Source of the DNA: Tubiluchus corallicola
Lineage: Eukaryota; Priapulida; Priapulimorpha; Priapulimorphida; Tubiluchidae
Assembly (NCBI GenBank): GCA_030141605.1
Contig: JAQGDQ010000238.1
Location: forward strand, 1 to 64,000
Reading direction: 5' to 3'
DNA: 64,000 bases
In this document: positions 27,601 to 38,239 of the stretch, one piece after another
Numbering within the stretch: position 1 is the stretch's first letter
Layout: each line of letters opens with the position of its first letter
Notes under the pieces: model-generated
Told to the model about the DNA's origin: nothing
Database searches by the model: none
The model's input: only the letters and a program-made list of their open reading frames with translations
Translations under genes and position numbers: made by a program

Positions 27601-28890
27601 TACTATGATTAGTATGAATACTATGATACTATGATTAGTATGAATACTATGATACTATGATATTTTTATTTCTGCATAGTGCTACGCATGCTGATGTTGC
27701 CAAGTCGTACGCGCGCAGTAGCTGATCCTTTACGATTAAAAGAACCCAGATAAAAGCAAGAAACGTATGGCCGTCGCTCTTTTGCAGTTACTGCTCCACG
27801 ATTGTGGACTGGCTTACCATTAACTATACGTCAACTACCAACATTAAAAACTTTTAAAACACTTAAAAGCACAACTTTTCATTCAGCATTATGAATTATA
27901 GTTCTATTTGTACATTATTCAATTTTACGATGACTTTTAAAAATTTTTAAGCTTGGTACTATTTTCAATTTATATGATTTTGCGATTTTAAGAATGATTT
28001 ATTTTGTTACGATTGTATGCATTTATAAATTGTAAAGCGTATCGAGATCTCCGGTGTGATGCGCTCTACAAACAATAGATTATTATTATTATTATTATGA
28101 TATTTCTGCAAAGCTATTTTAACTTAATCTTACTGACTGCTGTAACAAAATTTTCTTACATCTTTCCGGATCCCTTGTTGTCGCAATAGCTCCTTGAGCT
28201 CTTCCAGACAAGCATTTATCCTGTCCCGCCTTTTTTTCTCCACGACAGGCTTAAAAATCTGCAAAATAACCAACATTTTAATTTGCTTGCCTGTCTGTCT
28301 GTTTTTTCTTCTGTACGTTGTTTGATTATTAATTATATTGCTTTTAAATGCAAATTCTCATTGTTGGGTTAAAGACTGTAATTACAAGGAGTAGTGAAGT
28401 GCAATGTTATTATTAATTTGGGCATACAGGTAGGATAAGTACAAATATTTCAAAATGCTTAGTAAAGTTGAAATAACAAAAAGTTTTTTACGTGCTAACA
28501 ACTACAGCTATGAGATGGACATTACTCACTCAAAATTAGACTGTAAAACTATTATATTGCATTCAAGATTATATTTTTCTTAGCCAATAAACGTTTTGTA
28601 GTAGATTAAATCAGTATTTTGTGTTATAAAGTTTATTATACTTTGTTCATTAATTATCTTGATCAATTTTATAACTTTGTTTCGCATCAATCAAAAACCA
28701 TTTAAAACGTCTCAAAATTGTAGTACATCATAATTATTTAAGTTTTTAGTATTTTTGTTAGCGTTAAACATTTTACTCAATAATATATTAACATTATATA
28801 AATTTTAATCAGTTGCCTCACCTTTCTTCTTTCTTCTTTAGAAAGTTTAGCAATGTCTTGTCGTTCAGTTCGATCCGATTTTGGATACAT
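24667..28890 (-). CDS. Hes1/hairy-like bHLH-Orange-WRPW repressor, four exons
   Basis: Coding exons, in order on the minus strand: 28890-28822, 28258-28160, 26596-26509, 25247-24667; phases agree and give 278 residues. The basic region and helix 1 (RKIFKPVVEKKRRDRINACL) include the proline typical of hairy/Hes proteins. Helix 2 (KVEKADILEMAVDYL) follows at about residues 62-76. An Orange domain starts at YQAGYTECAAAVLHFM (about 95-110). A Ser/Pro/Thr-rich stretch follows, and the protein ends in WRPW, the Groucho/TLE-binding tetrapeptide. Members of the family bind N- and E-boxes as nuclear repressors and are classic Notch targets. The loop (RQQGIRKDGMCYS) is longer than usual. Paired Su(H) sites and a TATA box lie upstream (29129-29389), which supports Notch control. 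Confidence 0.96.
27568..27665. repeat. short tandem repeat, actatgat/tagtatga units (Hes1-like intron 2)
   Basis: Repeated words tgaatactatgatactatg, about 34-bp spacing, three copies with variation. Confidence 0.85.
27730..28098 (+). mobile_element. 5'-truncated LINE tail with (ATT)n end, in Hes1-like intron 2
   Basis: It encodes YGRRSFAVTAPRLWTGLP, then a short basic tail and a stop, the usual C-terminus of CR1/L2-type reverse transcriptases. A 3' UTR follows with cgagatctccggtgtgatgcgctctacaa and an (ATT)n end at 28080-28098. It inserted against the gene's direction and ends only 62 bp from exon 2. Confidence 0.85.
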
Positions 28891-29128
28891 TGTCAACAAA
28901 TTCACCACACAAGATAAAACTCAAGTCTAAATAATAATTGTTTTCTGTGGAATTATTAATAACAAGACAATGGCAAATAAAAATATTTTAACCGACTCAG
29001 TTTTGCCTTCAAAATGCATTTAACACTACATTTGAGTATTTTAAGCGGTTTAGCACTATTAATGACGATGTTCGTGTGTATAGGAATTTCTCAAATTTGG
29101 TCTGATGGAATTTGGCAGCCATGAGATG

Positions 29129-29389
29129 TATTTATAGTGCAGTTATGTTGTGTGGCAGGTGCTACGCGCACTCCCAGCGCCATGTGAAGGATTTCTACTT
29201 ACCGTTCCCACGGGCCAGCCGCTTGTCCATCATGTGAACTACTCCCAGGGTTGCTTGTTTTCTTACTTTTATGTTCGGTGGAGGGCGGTGAGCACTTGGG
29301 AACCGGGTTATGCCAGGGATACTTTTCAATATTGGTGAAGGAAAATAATGCTTCGCTCGTGTGCTCCGGTGAGCTATGAAGTTCCCACG
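29129..29389 (-). promoter_or_regulatory. Hes1-like promoter: TATA box and two Su(H) paired sites
   Basis: On the minus strand there is TATAAATA at 29129-29136. Upstream, CATGTGAA (29181-29188) faces TTCCCACG (29205-29212) across 16 nt. A second TTCCCACG (29382-29389) has a weak partner, CGTGTGCT (29358-29365), also at 16 nt. CGTGGGAA is the Su(H)/CSL consensus, and head-to-head pairs 15-17 nt apart are the Notch-dimer SPS. If the TATA box is used, transcription starts near 29100, giving about 210 nt of 5' leader. Confidence 0.75.
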
Positions 29390-32300
29390 AAGTATAGACC
29401 ATGGGACCTTTGTTCAAAACCGTACAGTCGTTGCAACTGATTCTAATTATTTGTTCGAGTTTGTTTGAAGGTGTATAAGTAGCAGTTAAAACAATTAATA
29501 TTATATGTAATTTGATTACTGCCTTTCTATTTTTAATTAAAAAACCAACCATCCTGTACACTACTATCGCTACATCTGGCATTTTGCTGAAAACCCCTAT
29601 ACTGTAATCCAGCCTACCATTTCATAACTATAGTTCGTTCTTACCAGGCCTAAACTGTTATCGGTATAGCTTTCTATTGACGTTTTTAACGCGTATCCCC
29701 CCGTAAGACTCGTACTTTGATGGCAAGCGCCATGTACGCAAACTATTTTTTAATACCAACACATGACGACAAGTCGATAAAATCGATAGTCAATCAGCTC
29801 GTAGGTATTGGAAAAGAAAGCATAGTTGAATCAACACCATTCCGCTGAGGAGGCAAAACGGAGATGACGCTAAAACTCGAGTTGGACGCTAAATAAAACA
29901 TCCAGTTTACCCACTAAAATTACAGACCCTGAGAAATATAACTTATGACTTATACAACATATTATACCACAAATTAAATATTAACCATAAATGTCCAAAG
30001 AGCGCTAGCGGCTGTCCAAGATGACGCCTGTGTGCATCTTGCGGGTCCCAAATTCAGAGTCCCATGTTGTGTTTGCAGAATAACTTCGCGACGATTTATC
30101 GGGTTTTTATAAAGTTAGCACCATAAAATGTCCAATCGAATTCGTAATCAGTAATTTATTCTTTGTTTATTCAGAAGTTCAATAAGTGTTTGTAAAATTG
30201 TTCACAGATATAAGTGAACAAAGTTTGCAAATGCCGCTCGGGTAATCTGATTTTGGACCCTAACTGACACAGGACCCATCTTGGCCAGGGTTCATTACAA
30301 TTAAATAACTTTCCTCTTTTGGCGTTATTTTATTATCATTAATCGATAGTTTAATGATCATTAATCCAAAAAATTTCAAAAAGCTGAAATATTTGCTGTG
30401 AAACAAAAAGTAGGTTTTTGGATTGTTGATTTTGTCGCAACCCTGAAGAACACATCTTCACTGCATATTAATAGAAACGTTATAATCCTGCAACTAATTT
30501 AATTTAGATTCATTAAGAAGAACTTTTGTTGTGTTTGACTGATGTTATAAACATTATTCTTTAGTCTTGGCTCTATAGCATTCAAATTTCTATCCTGCTG
30601 ATAGGGGCTTTCATACACAACTAAAACTATTAAAACCTGATTTACAAACCTGATTCTAATGAGATGCAATAATGGTTTACACTTTCGCGTTTTACATTTT
30701 TGTTCCTTTCCTATTCTTAACAGTTCAACTAAGAATGAGGAAGACTCTGAAAAACTGTGAATACACCAGCATTCGAGCTCAGAACCTCGTGGTATCAAGC
30801 CACGCGCTTTATCCATTTCAGCTAGCAACCCACATGGCTAACTATTACACACAAATAAACTGCGTTCATTTAAAAAATTCTGATTCTTTTATAGTTATCC
30901 GTGCAAACGTACATGTATGCGCTTATGAGCTTTTTGTATTACATGTACGTTATAGCATGTGGTACTTTTACATCGTTTTATAGCGCAACGCATTAGTTCT
31001 TATATATTTTTATCTGTTGCAGTTGTTGTTTTTATTCAGTGCAACTTGATCATTGCATTTGTCTTTGTTGAATCATATTGCAAAATTTCATCATCCATAC
31101 CAAAATTAAAATATCAATGTTATTTATGATTAACGTACAGAATTATCGTAAGTTTCTGTAGACTGCATTCTTAGAATTTTGAAAATGCAATTATTCTTTG
31201 TGATTTTTGTGACTGAGATCTCTTTCAGAAATGATTGAGGAATTTTAAGCGTCTTAATTAAAGTGATAATTTTAGTAATTAATTAAATTAATAACTCATT
31301 CGTCTATAAACTTGATAAAATCGTTCAGAAGATACCTCGACGGCTCGGCTTGCATTAATTTTTTCGCTACAATTTTTTGGCGTTTTTGCACGTATAGTTC
31401 GCATAGTATTAAAACAGGATTAGACTACAAAAAGGACTGGACTACAAGTAAGACTACTCTAATTGCAAAAATACTAATTTAATACCTGAGGCTATAAGCG
31501 CACTGATATTGATCACACCGTTCGTAAAACATGAAATTGCGAGTTAAAGAAAATCAATAAAAATAAAGAGAAAAACGTCACATGATTCACACGGTATGGA
31601 CAAGATTTTTTGGCTTGTTGAGAAAACAATCTCTGGCTTTCACGCACTTTTAAAGGATAAGAAGTTTAATCGAGTTTAATCATTATACTGCGCGAATTTT
31701 TTTGTGCAATTGTAGAGCGACTACTGCTACTTAACCTATTAGACTAACCTCATATTATTTGAGATGTTTCAGATGTATACAGGCTTATTGGGCCTCCAGT
31801 ATTATACTTTTCGTTTAAATGCTTAAATATTCATACGGTAATACGTGCAGCCTAATTCCTTGTTTGACAAACCCTTCATTTACTAGTGTCTAGTAGATAA
31901 TTAGTACCTTTACTCAGTGAAGAATAAACTTGAGTGAAACACTTAGGCTTGGAAAAATTCTTAGACGTGTATTCAGTACACGTTTTGACGTTCTAAAAAC
32001 ACATTAAATTATGTTGATTTGCAAATACCTAGAATGCGAGATGCATGAACAGACAGTCAATGGTACATGCCATATTTTGTGACATAATTAAAATCTAGGC
32101 GCATCATACCACAATTTTTTGTAGTTTTTTTGTAATTCACTTAGCCTACCAGGTAACTTGATGGCATTTGGTCTGATATTGCAAATGTAGGCCTACTAAA
32201 ATAAATTATAAATGATTTATTGACGATCAGCGCACTGCAGTTTTACAGTTCATTACAATGCAAAAAACTACACAGAATCCCGCACATGGGGTATAATCCT

Positions 32301-32608
32301 TATACAACACAATAATATTAATAAACGGTATGTGCAATAGCTAAATGTCATAATTATATTATATTAAGTTATGTTACAAAATTTATTCCATTTTCAAAGT
32401 TCCAGACTCCAGTACACAGCAAGTTTTAGAATTGCAATTACAATTTTCTACAAATTATATGCAAAAATTGTTTAATATTCATCAGCCAGATGATACCGCC
32501 GCATAAACAGGTGTGCAAATCAACAAACACACTGAAATGCGTTCAGGTATGAGACAGATAATTGACCTATAAGGTGAACTGAGTGAATTCGCGTGGCGTA
32601 AGTCTACG
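29390..32608. other. intergenic, mostly nothing recognised
   Basis: No gene found apart from the tRNA-like element at about 30765-30840. A 127-codon frame (29199-29582, minus) lies across the Hes1-like promoter and has no recognisable domain. Confidence 0.45.
30765..30840 (-). mobile_element. tRNA-like sequence, SINE or tRNA pseudogene
   Basis: Minus strand: A-box-like tagctgaaatggataaagcg, a five-pair anticodon stem cgtgg/ccacg around loop cttgata, and a B-box-like gagctcgaatg. The acceptor stem does not pair cleanly, so it is not called as a gene. Confidence 0.5.
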
Positions 32609-32650
32609 TTCCCACGCTATAAATATACCTGCGACGCGAGCATTCCAGCG
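32609..32650 (+). promoter_or_regulatory. orphan Su(H)-TATA promoter
   Basis: TTCCCACG (32609-32616) is followed after one base by TATAAATA (32618-32625). A possible first-exon donor, cag|gtgagt, lies about 25-30 bp downstream. It is arranged like a compact Notch-responsive promoter. No bHLH or other coding exon was found downstream on the plus strand. Confidence 0.45.
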
Positions 32651-33761
32651 TTCAGGTGAGTCTGTCTACCTGAACCTCCTCCGATGTGCATGGCCGATTT
32701 TTGACAACCCTGAAGGGCGCCTCATGTCGTATTACTAGGGTGTTATTGAGGATGCGCAGGGTGACACAACAAAGGTCTTGCTCAATAACACCCTCTAAAT
32801 CCTGGATCCGCAGCGGAAATAAACCAAAACATTGATTTGTAAACGATCATGGTTTTAATTCTCTTAACGGTTCAACAAATTCGTTAGTCATTTTCTACTA
32901 ATGCTGGTTCACTACTTACGCATGTGTAACTGTGTTAATAATTTGGATTAATTCTGTAATCTATTTTCTCTATTAATTTATTTTTGAACCCGGGTTTAAG
33001 TTTATCTAACAAGTGTATTGAAAAAGTTTAGCTCAATGATGAGTGATGATCGTAGTAGTATAGATGTAATTTTAAAACAAAAATTATTCCTTTTTCTCTG
33101 CCTCACACACATGCACGCACGCACACACACACATACACACGCGCACACACTCTCTCGCCCTGTCTGTTCCTTTCATTCCCCTTTCTCTTGCCTCCCGTAA
33201 ACCACTCATAACAAATACTTTAAAAGAGGTACTTGCTGCTACTTTAAACGACCGTTTATTGGAAAATAATATTAATATTATATATTTTAATTAAATAAAA
33301 TTTCACAATCACGAACCGTGAACAACAAATAATAGCAAGTTGTAAGCTGGTTGTGTAATAAACTTTGATATGTGACTTGTACACAGTATAATCCAAAGTG
33401 AAAAAAAAACATTAAAATCAATGCAGAAATTTGAATCCAAAATGTAAAGTCCTATACAATGATTTCACTATTAGAATTTGGAAATTATTGCACTTATCTT
33501 GACGCTGACATTCTAATCACAAAAAGCTAATTAAACAAGACGATAATTATAAGAGAGGAAAACAATATTATTTTATACAATTGTTTTGATTTTGGTGACA
33601 ATAAGTTTTCGCAAAATAAGGAGCAGTCTGGAGGACAATGCTGCTTGTTTGGATGACATCTAGGGTGGATTGATAGCTGATTTACGATCTTTCTGGCTTC
33701 TTCATTTCATTTTGCAACTGATCAACGCCACCATTTCTCGATTCCAAAATCAACTTCTTCA
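32651..33761. other. intergenic and HesB-1 3' end
   Basis: Contains a short (CA)n tract at about 33105-33150. The minus-strand HesB-1 transcript probably ends here; I could not choose its poly(A) signal. No other gene seen. Confidence 0.4.
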
Positions 33762-33762
33762 A

Positions 33763-34014
33763 CTGCAAGTAAAAGAAATATATTGCAGTACACTATTGCT
33801 TTAATATAATACTAAGTTAAACAAATTGGAAACTTGAGCAAAATGCTGTATAATTTAAATTTAAAAGCATTTTTAGACATGGACATTTTCAGTGTTTTTC
33901 CAAAACATTTTGGGCTTTGTGTGTCCAGTTGTTACAAAAGCATAACTCACAAAAAGTGAGTTTTTTCTACATTATCTTTTTCCTTTTTAACAAGTAAGAA
34001 GAGACAATGCTTAC
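33763..34014 (-). other. 3' UTR intron of HesB-1
   Basis: On the minus strand the donor ctg|gtaagc lies 242 nt after the stop codon and the acceptor ttacttgcag|ttgaag ends the 252-bp intron. HesB-2 has the same donor context (tttttctg|gtaagc) and a similar acceptor (cttacag|ctgaag), so the intron predates the duplication. Confidence 0.75.
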
Positions 34015-34072
34015 CAGAAAAAATGTCAGCCCAGACTTTTCATGTCACCTTCATTGATGGCTGATGGCGTGG

Positions 34073-34190
34073 TGATGCTGACCTTCCGTAACTGGTCATT
34101 GACGCTTCCATTGATGCTGACCTTCCGATACTGGTCTTTGGCGCTTCCATTGATGCTGACCTTCTGTAACCGGTCTTTGAACGCACCATT
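34073..34190. repeat. 39-40-bp tandem repeat, three copies, in HesB-1 3' UTR
   Basis: gatgctgaccttc starts at 34073, 34113 and 34152. The HesB-2 3' UTR lacks this array. Confidence 0.9.
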
Positions 34191-34256
34191 TTACATCAGG
34201 ACTTACGTCTTTGGTGTCATTGACGATCAGGAACTGTTCTTGACTGCATCTTCCCG

Positions 34257-34757
34257 TTACCATGGACGCCAAACTGCCTTGTTTTCTTCCTTCATAACTG
34301 GACTAATTTGCGTTTGATCTGGGATGAAACAGGTGATCGGACGAGTGTTCTCTTGTTGCTGCAGAGGTGATGGTTTCAACTTTGATGCTGCTACAACTGA
34401 TAAGTGATTCATCATACGAAAATGAAGAGACGAATCTACTCCTCCAATGTAATGTGACACCGCTGTTGCACATTCAGAGAATCCAGCTCTGTATCTGTCG
34501 TTATTTCCCAATGATTGACCACCTCGTACGCTCTTCATGTATTTGACGGTCATCTCCAGTATATCAGCCTTCTCCAGTTTGGAATAAAGTGATGGATCCT
34601 TGTTCATTCCTTGAAGTACCAGCAGTTTTAGCTCGTCCAAACATGTATTGATTCTATCCCGCCGTTTCTTCTCTATGATAGGTTTAAGAATCTTCCTCTG
34701 ATATTTCTTGTCCATATGCATGGTTCCATAATAAAGTCCAGTGTTAATAGCAGGCAT
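34257..34757 (-). CDS. HesB-1, bHLH-Orange-WRPW repressor, single coding exon
   Basis: 166 residues. The start is set by the ATG at 34757, after a TATA box about 95 bp upstream, and is the same in HesB-2. Basic region and helix 1: KPIIEKKRRDRINTCLDELK, with the hairy-type proline (about residues 26-45). Helix 2: KLEKADILEMTVKYMKSV. Orange domain from RAGFSECATAVSHYIGG (about residues 90-106). It ends AVWRPW, the Groucho/TLE recruiter. It is short for a Hes protein, in the size range of E(spl) proteins. It differs from HesB-2 at two residues only (Tyr/Ser near 19; Asp/Glu near 146). Upstream lie two Su(H) paired sites. The likely role is a Notch-induced nuclear repressor. Confidence 0.96.
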   Translation of the reverse strand: MPAINTGLYYGTMHMDKKYQRKILKPIIEKKRRDRINTCLDELKLLVLQGMNKDPSLYSKLEKADILEMTVKYMKSVRGGQSLGNNDRYRAGFSECATAVSHYIGGVDSSLHFRMMNHLSVVAASKLKPSPLQQQENTRPITCFIPDQTQISPVMKEENKAVWRPW

Positions 34758-34850
34758 ATTGATCTACCAAATAAACAAGTTCCAAGCAAACGATACGTTA
34801 GCACGTGTAATGGATTGCTAAGTGATGGAACGCACTTCCATACTGAGGAA

Positions 34851-35029
34851 TTTATAATGGCAGACGCCAGGTGTGCCATACGCTCAACTCGTGTGAAAGA
34901 TTAGAATAGCCAACTTCTCACGGATCGTTCGACCAATCACCTGGCCGTGCTATTATCTGTCTCCACCAGTCTGTAAAATGTAAATAAATTCAGACTCGTG
35001 CGACTTTCCTGTAGTGAGAGGTTCCCACG
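34851..35029 (-). promoter_or_regulatory. HesB-1 promoter: TATA, two paired Su(H)/N-box elements, E-box
   Basis: TATAAA on the minus strand at 34851-34856. Proximal pair: CGTGTGAA (34890-34897) and TTCTCACG (34915-34922), gap 17. Distal pair: CGTGCGAC (34997-35004) and TTCCCACG (35022-35029), gap 17. N-boxes CACGAG (minus) at 34888-34893 and 34995-35000 overlap one half of each pair. CACCTG E-box at 34938-34943, beside a CCAAT word. CACGTG lies at 34802-34807, in the predicted leader. Confidence 0.85.
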
Positions 35030-35469
35030 CTCAGGAACTACAATCTGTGACAGGTAAATAAACGAAGTGTTTGTTCGAATCGAACAGAGCATAACCGAAA
35101 CTCGTGGCAAGGTTGTGAAGCTTTCTTGCATATCATAAACTGTATAGGCGTTTGCATTGCCATACAAGCTGTGTGAAAATACCTGTATACAGCTGAATCA
35201 AAAACTCTATCAAAGATATTTAGTTTAACATAACAATCATAAATTTTTATCAGCTCGTATAGATCTGTCTCAACCTTAGCAGTTCGACCTCATTATGAAT
35301 AGTAAACGATAATACCTTTTAAATAAAATAAATAAAAATCTCGGTGCTCTTGTTCTTTATTTTCGGGATTTAGAATTAGAAATTGTTCAATTTTATTAGA
35401 ATTCCAAAGCGAATAGCAAGTTCAGTAAATTGGTATATTTAATTTTTATGGTGATTTTATGAAAACACT

Positions 35470-35508
<39 letters not shown>

Positions 35509-37980
35509 ATAATAATAACAATAACAATAACAATAACAATAACAATAACAATAACAATAACAATAACAATAACAATAACAATAATAATAATAATAATAAT
35601 AATAATACAAAAACTGCTAGAGCTGTGTTAAGAAGTTTTCCATTTTCCTTGGTTCTGTTATAAATAGGTTCCTCTCATTATCCATCATTTAATATAGGCT
35701 AATATAAATTTCTTGAAAGAGATTGTTACTGTTGGCTGTCGTACATCTCACAGTAATGAATTTAACTTCTTATTTACCTGTATTTTTAGAAATGTTTCTC
35801 TCCCGCTCATTACGTGTTTTTTTTAGTTTTTGGTTTGGTTTTGTGCTCATGATTACGAATAAACATATTACGCGTGGTTTACTTAAGATTTGATTTCGCC
35901 GACCCTGGTAAAATAAGCTAACAAATTTTCCTGGGCGAAGCAATGTGAGTTCTGATGCTTCCATTTTTGAAAAGTAACGTTGAAAATATCACTGAAATGG
36001 CACTTCCTGTTCACTACGTCACGATTTCACGAACATTGAATATTGTTTATGATGGTTACTTGGTCACTGTGGTTTATTCAATATAGTTTACAAATTTTCT
36101 TGTGACGGTCAATTAAAATTATAATAAAGTGAGCAGGCTTCACAATTACACATCAAAACGATCAAATGTCGGTATGTTTTTTAATTTTAACCTACGAACA
36201 CACACACAAAACAATAGGCGCTTAAATGTAAGGAGTTCACTCCTTGGAATGTTACAGAAAGCAAACATCTTAAAAAATAAACTTTTCTGAATAAACAAGT
36301 ATGAAGCCAAAGCCAAATTAATGGTATTAATTTAATTTAATCTGCATGTTGAGTTAACTTGAATTTTGTTTAATTATGGCAGATGATTATCGATTTTAAT
36401 CAATCGCTTATTGATGCCTGTTGATCTTTATGATAGGCTACTACATGAAACTGCTAAAATTGTGATAAAATCGTCGCTTGTTCTTTCTTTGAAATTTTAC
36501 ACGAATCCCGACCTTAGTTTAATGTTTTACAAGTGTTGCATGGATCAGCGAGCACATAAAAAGGTTAAAGTTGCGATATACTTAAACTCTGTTAAATTTC
36601 GTTTTAGCAGTGCACGAGGATAGGTCATCATTCCTTCCCACCTTCTACACTGATCTCTTGTAAATCTAAGAACAATTTTTGAGGCAATGCGACTGGGCTT
36701 ATAGAATCTACATGGCTAAGCAAATTATAAAGACCTACAAATTAAGTTATAGAAATTTTCAATTATTCTATTTTATAAAATTAAATTAATTAGTATAATT
36801 ATTTTTTTATTAACTTAAAGTGTTGGACCAGTATTGCACGTCATAAGCATTAGTAATCAATTCCTTCCCTTTGGTTTGTTTCAATGTTTCGCTTTTTAAG
36901 CTCATAGAGTACTCGTGGCTCCACCTGTAGATTAAAAAAGGATGCGTGTAGCCGTAAATAAGAATGTATAATGTTTTCTTACTGCTATAACGATGTTTTC
37001 TTACCGCTATAACGATGTTTTCTTACTGCTATTTTCGCCGCACTATGAGCGTATCTCTCTTTTTGTCAGGCTCTGCACTCAAGCTAAATTAAATCCATAA
37101 TTTTACACTGAACTACTATCAGGATTTTTCTTTTGAAAACGTGGCTTTCCGTTGTAATATAATTTCCCTGAATAGATTAGTTTTAAAAAAATGTGGCATT
37201 AGAAAAATCGCGAGCATTAACGATTCATTTTGCATACAGAATGGATACAAAAAGTAAACCTTTTTAAAACGTCAGCGAGTGCAGAGGGTCAACTACAGTC
37301 AACGTCTTAGTATTTACTATGAATTTTTACTAAGAAAGTCCAAAAAAACATTTTATGCTTGATTTTGTATCGATCCCATAAAAGTAAAAAAAACTAGTGA
37401 TTAGTATGATTGCATTTCTTTACTGTATTGATATTGCCTTTTTTATGGTACTGATGCGTGTATTAGCATGATTGTTTACATTCTGCAAGGGAAAACTTAT
37501 ATGCAGTCAACGGCAACGCTTACTTAATGGCAGCGCCGAAATCTAGATGATTATTAATCGCGTTTTCTATAAACAGATGCACTAACAAGGACGTAGTGTA
37601 GCACATTGCTTCGCATTTATAAATTTTATTAGCTATAGGATGCATCTTTGTCCGAGTAGCATTGCTTATCCTTTGCCTTTCCATTACCATCCTTCTTTTT
37701 CGTCCCTCTTTACCTCCCTCTTTACCAGCTAGTCGAAACGTTTGGCATGATTTAAGTTTTAACTTTTTAATGTGAAAGTTTTATTAAGGTTGTGCTGTTT
37801 AAACTATAAATGTTTTTTATGTGTCTGTAATAAAGGATTGGTTTTATCATATTCACTGCGTCCACAAGGTACATTTACGCAGATGGCCATTTGTTCAAAT
37901 ATACTAGAACAGCATTTGGTAAAAGTTCAAGCTAAGCTTTTAAGATGACCAGTATATACCGCATCCCATATTCAAAATAA
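35030..37980. other. intergenic, repeats only
   Basis: No gene recognised. It holds the compound microsatellite at 35470-35608 and a three-copy 22-bp repeat at 36973-37032 (gttttcttactgctataacg). Confidence 0.45.
35470..35608. repeat. compound microsatellite (CTA)n-(ACAATA)n-(ATA)n
   Basis: Three abutting simple repeats; the middle one has a 6-bp period (aacaat). Confidence 0.95.
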
Positions 37981-38033
37981 AAATAATTGTAGTACCATCA
38001 ATAATACCGTGGCTTCATTTTGAAAACTATATT

Positions 38034-38210
<177 letters not shown>

Positions 38211-38239
38211 GCCAAGTATTCATATAATTATTATAGTCA

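Noticed and set aside
29199-29582. 127-codon open frame on the minus strand ending beside a donor-like ggtaagt
   Set aside because: It overlaps the Hes1-like promoter sites, has no recognisable domain, and a frame of this length is expected about once by chance in a window this AT-rich.
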